A program made the position numbers and the translations under genes. DNA of 58,648 nt from Bacteroidales bacterium (GTDB taxonomy: Bacteria > Bacteroidota > Bacteroidia > Bacteroidales > G3-4614). Location: assembly GCA_017521245.1 (NCBI GenBank), contig JAFXDI010000017.1, positions 1 to 58,648 on the forward strand, in the 5' to 3' direction. The notes under the pieces were generated by a model. That model ran no database searches, was not told the origin of the DNA, and was given only the letters and a program-made list of their open reading frames with translations. Positions 57,111 through 58,648 of this stretch are shown piece by piece (the stretch's first letter is position 1; each line of letters opens with the position of its first letter).

Positions 57111-58648
57111 ATGAACTACAAGAAAATTAGAAATGCAGCATTGCTTTTACTGCTTTCTCCAATGATGCTCTTTGCAACACCTCGCACTGAGACTCTATTA
57201 GAGAAGGGGTGGCGTTTTACACGTGAAGACAATAGTTTGTTTTCAACAACAGACTTTGTTGACAATAATTGGCAAGAGGTAAGAGTTCCACACGATTGGG
57301 CTATTTATGGACCATTTAGCATTGACAATGACAGACAAAATGTTGCAATTACACAAGATGGACAGAAAGAGGCAATGGAACACGCAGGTCGTACAGGAGG
57401 CTTACCTTTTGTAGGTCCGGGTTGGTATAGAATATCTTTTGATATTCCAGAATTTAAAGAGGGTAAAAAATGTACTATTATCTTTGATGGTGCAATGAGC
57501 CATGCAAATGTATATATTAATGGAGAATTTGCAACTTCAAGACCTTACGGATACACATCATTTAATGTTGATGCTACACCTTTCATAAAAGAGGGAGAGA
57601 AAGTTACTTTGGCTGTCAGACTTGAAAACCTAATAGAGAGTTCACGTTGGTATCCCGGCGCAGGACTTTACAGAAATGTTCATGTTGTAGTTACTGAAGA
57701 TGCCCATGTACCTGTTTACGGAACTCAAATTACAACTCCAGTAGTTGAGTTAGATTATGCAAAGGTAAATCTGAAAACAAAATTAGAGATGCCTGCAAAT
57801 AAAACTATTGAAGATTACACTATTAAAACTGTTATCAAAGATGCTAAAGGAAACGTAGTTGCATCAAACGATAAAAATGGTTGTAAATTTGATGGTGGCA
57901 TATTTGAACAAAATTTTGTAGTGGAGAATCCTATTCTTTGGACATTAGATGCACCTACGCTATATACAGCAGAGTCTAAGATTTACGAAGGAGAGACACT
58001 TAAAGATGAATATTCTACTACATTCGGATTCAGGACAATACAAATAATTCCTAATAAAGGATTTTATTTAAATGGAGAACGTACTCAATTTAAAGGAGTA
58101 TGTAACCACCACGATTTAGGTCCTCTTGGAGGTATCGCAAATGAGGCTGGTATTCGCCGTCAAGTTCGCATACTTAAAGATATGGGATGTAATGCAATTA
58201 GAACATCTCACAATATGCCGGCTCCCGAACTTGTAAAAGCTTGTGATGAAATGGGTATGATGCTAATGCTTGAGTCATTTGATGAGTGGGTAACTCCTAA
58301 AGTTAAAAATGGATACAATACAATGTGGAATGAGTGGGTAGAGAAAGATTTAGTAAATCTAATTCATCAGTATCGTAACAATCCAAGCGTTGTAATGTGG
58401 TGTATAGGAAATGAAGTTCCAGACCAATGGAAGCCCGAGCAAGGTCCTAAACTATCAAGATATTTACAAGATATTTGTCACAGAGAAGACCCAACACGTC
58501 CAGTAACACAAGGTATGGATGCTCCCGATGCAGTGGTTAACAACAATATGGCAGCAACAATGGATGTTGCAGGATTTAACTACCGTCCTCACAAATATAT
58601 TGAGAATTACAGCAAACTCCCTCAACAAATAATTCTTGGTAGTGAAAC
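57111..58648 (+). CDS. GH2 family beta-galactosidase-like glycosidase (partial, 3' end cut)
   Basis: The first 512 codons of a glycoside hydrolase family 2 enzyme. Signal peptide LLLLSPMMLFA (to about residue 20). Sugar-binding jelly-roll domain at about 30-215 with VPHDWAIYGPF, FVGPGWYRISF, VYINGEF, and SSRWYPGAGLYRNV. Ig-like domain at about 220-330. TIM barrel with NHHDLGPLGG and RTSHNMPAPELVKACDEMGM, and acid/base Glu near 434 in WCIGNEVPDQ. The window stops just at IILGSE, where the nucleophile region is expected. Exported polysaccharide-degrading enzyme; sugar specificity cannot be read. Confidence 0.92.
   Translation, partial: MNYKKIRNAALLLLLSPMMLFATPRTETLLEKGWRFTREDNSLFSTTDFVDNNWQEVRVPHDWAIYGPFSIDNDRQNVAITQDGQKEAMEHAGRTGGLPFVGPGWYRISFDIPEFKEGKKCTIIFDGAMSHANVYINGEFATSRPYGYTSFNVDATPFIKEGEKVTLAVRLENLIESSRWYPGAGLYRNVHVVVTEDAHVPVYGTQITTPVVELDYAKVNLKTKLEMPANKTIEDYTIKTVIKDAKGNVVASNDKNGCKFDGGIFEQNFVVENPILWTLDAPTLYTAESKIYEGETLKDEYSTTFGFRTIQIIPNKGFYLNGERTQFKGVCNHHDLGPLGGIANEAGIRRQVRILKDMGCNAIRTSHNMPAPELVKACDEMGMMLMLESFDEWVTPKVKNGYNTMWNEWVEKDLVNLIHQYRNNPSVVMWCIGNEVPDQWKPEQGPKLSRYLQDICHREDPTRPVTQGMDAPDAVVNNNMAATMDVAGFNYRPHKYIENYSKLPQQIILGSE

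Overview
The window is an AT-rich (roughly one third G+C by eye) chromosomal segment of a Bacteroidales bacterium. The signs are Bacteroidetes-type promoters (TTTG, 19 bases, TAnnTTTG), a short primary sigma factor of 286 residues, a TonB-dependent receptor with a carboxypeptidase-regulatory N-terminal domain, M49 dipeptidyl peptidase III, DUF4293, DUF1015 beside serA and serC, SPII lipoproteins, and a GH2 glycosidase at the right edge. I cannot name a genus. All identifications are by eye from motifs and family memory; no search was run.

Layout. 1-95: tail of an unidentified gene. 285-7084 (minus): a complete thiamine operon, thiD-thiS-tenI/thiE-like-thiE-thiG-thiC-thiH-thiF, behind a TPP riboswitch with a terminator platform. 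7209-8668: a small BspA-type leucine-rich secreted protein and a lipoprotein. 8806-12297 (minus): serC-serA-DUF1015. 12369-13652: rarA. 13813-14451: a secreted cysteine-rich protein. 14513-16834 (minus): an island of unknown small proteins including a TerB-like protein and an XRE-type regulator, headed by a structured RNA (16838-17010). 17201-19003: fur-like gene and purA. 19168-28409 (minus): rpe-comEC, then dxr-rseP-rRNA methyltransferase-DPP III-AlkD-like. 28410-29650: relics of phage tail genes and small ORFs. 29677-31464: ECF sigma factor and a nucleotidyltransferase. 31551-37954 (minus): leuA-leuC-leuD-cimA/leuA2-leuB with an attenuator leader. 38190-40900: primary sigma factor and HtrA/DegP protease. 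41189-44949: uvrA, a TIGR04076-type protein and a flavin reductase. 45073-47026 (plus): acyl-ACP thioesterase and an ATP-grasp-like protein. 46993-49406 (minus): nitroreductase, DUF2520 Rossmann protein, KdsC-like phosphatase, Maf. 49534-51954: TonB receptor. 52101-53149: a strongly structured RNA followed by a lipoprotein gene. 53476-56958: ligA, dapA, DUF4293 protein. 57111-58648: GH2 beta-galactosidase-like gene, cut by the window end.

Most of the window is ordinary housekeeping. The less expected material is regulatory RNA: the TPP riboswitch, the leu leader peptide/attenuator, and two unassigned structured RNAs (16838-17010 minus; 52136-52323 plus). In each of the two unassigned RNAs the 3' strand of the closing helix is also the 5' arm of an intrinsic terminator, and a gene follows closely. 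One or both may be known classes such as 6S RNA/Bacteroidales-1, or they may be attenuators or riboswitches. Other points of interest are a SerA homologue lacking the usual catalytic Glu/His pair, a Fur-like protein lacking its His motif, and a prophage tail fragment with a possible A AAA AAC frameshift site.
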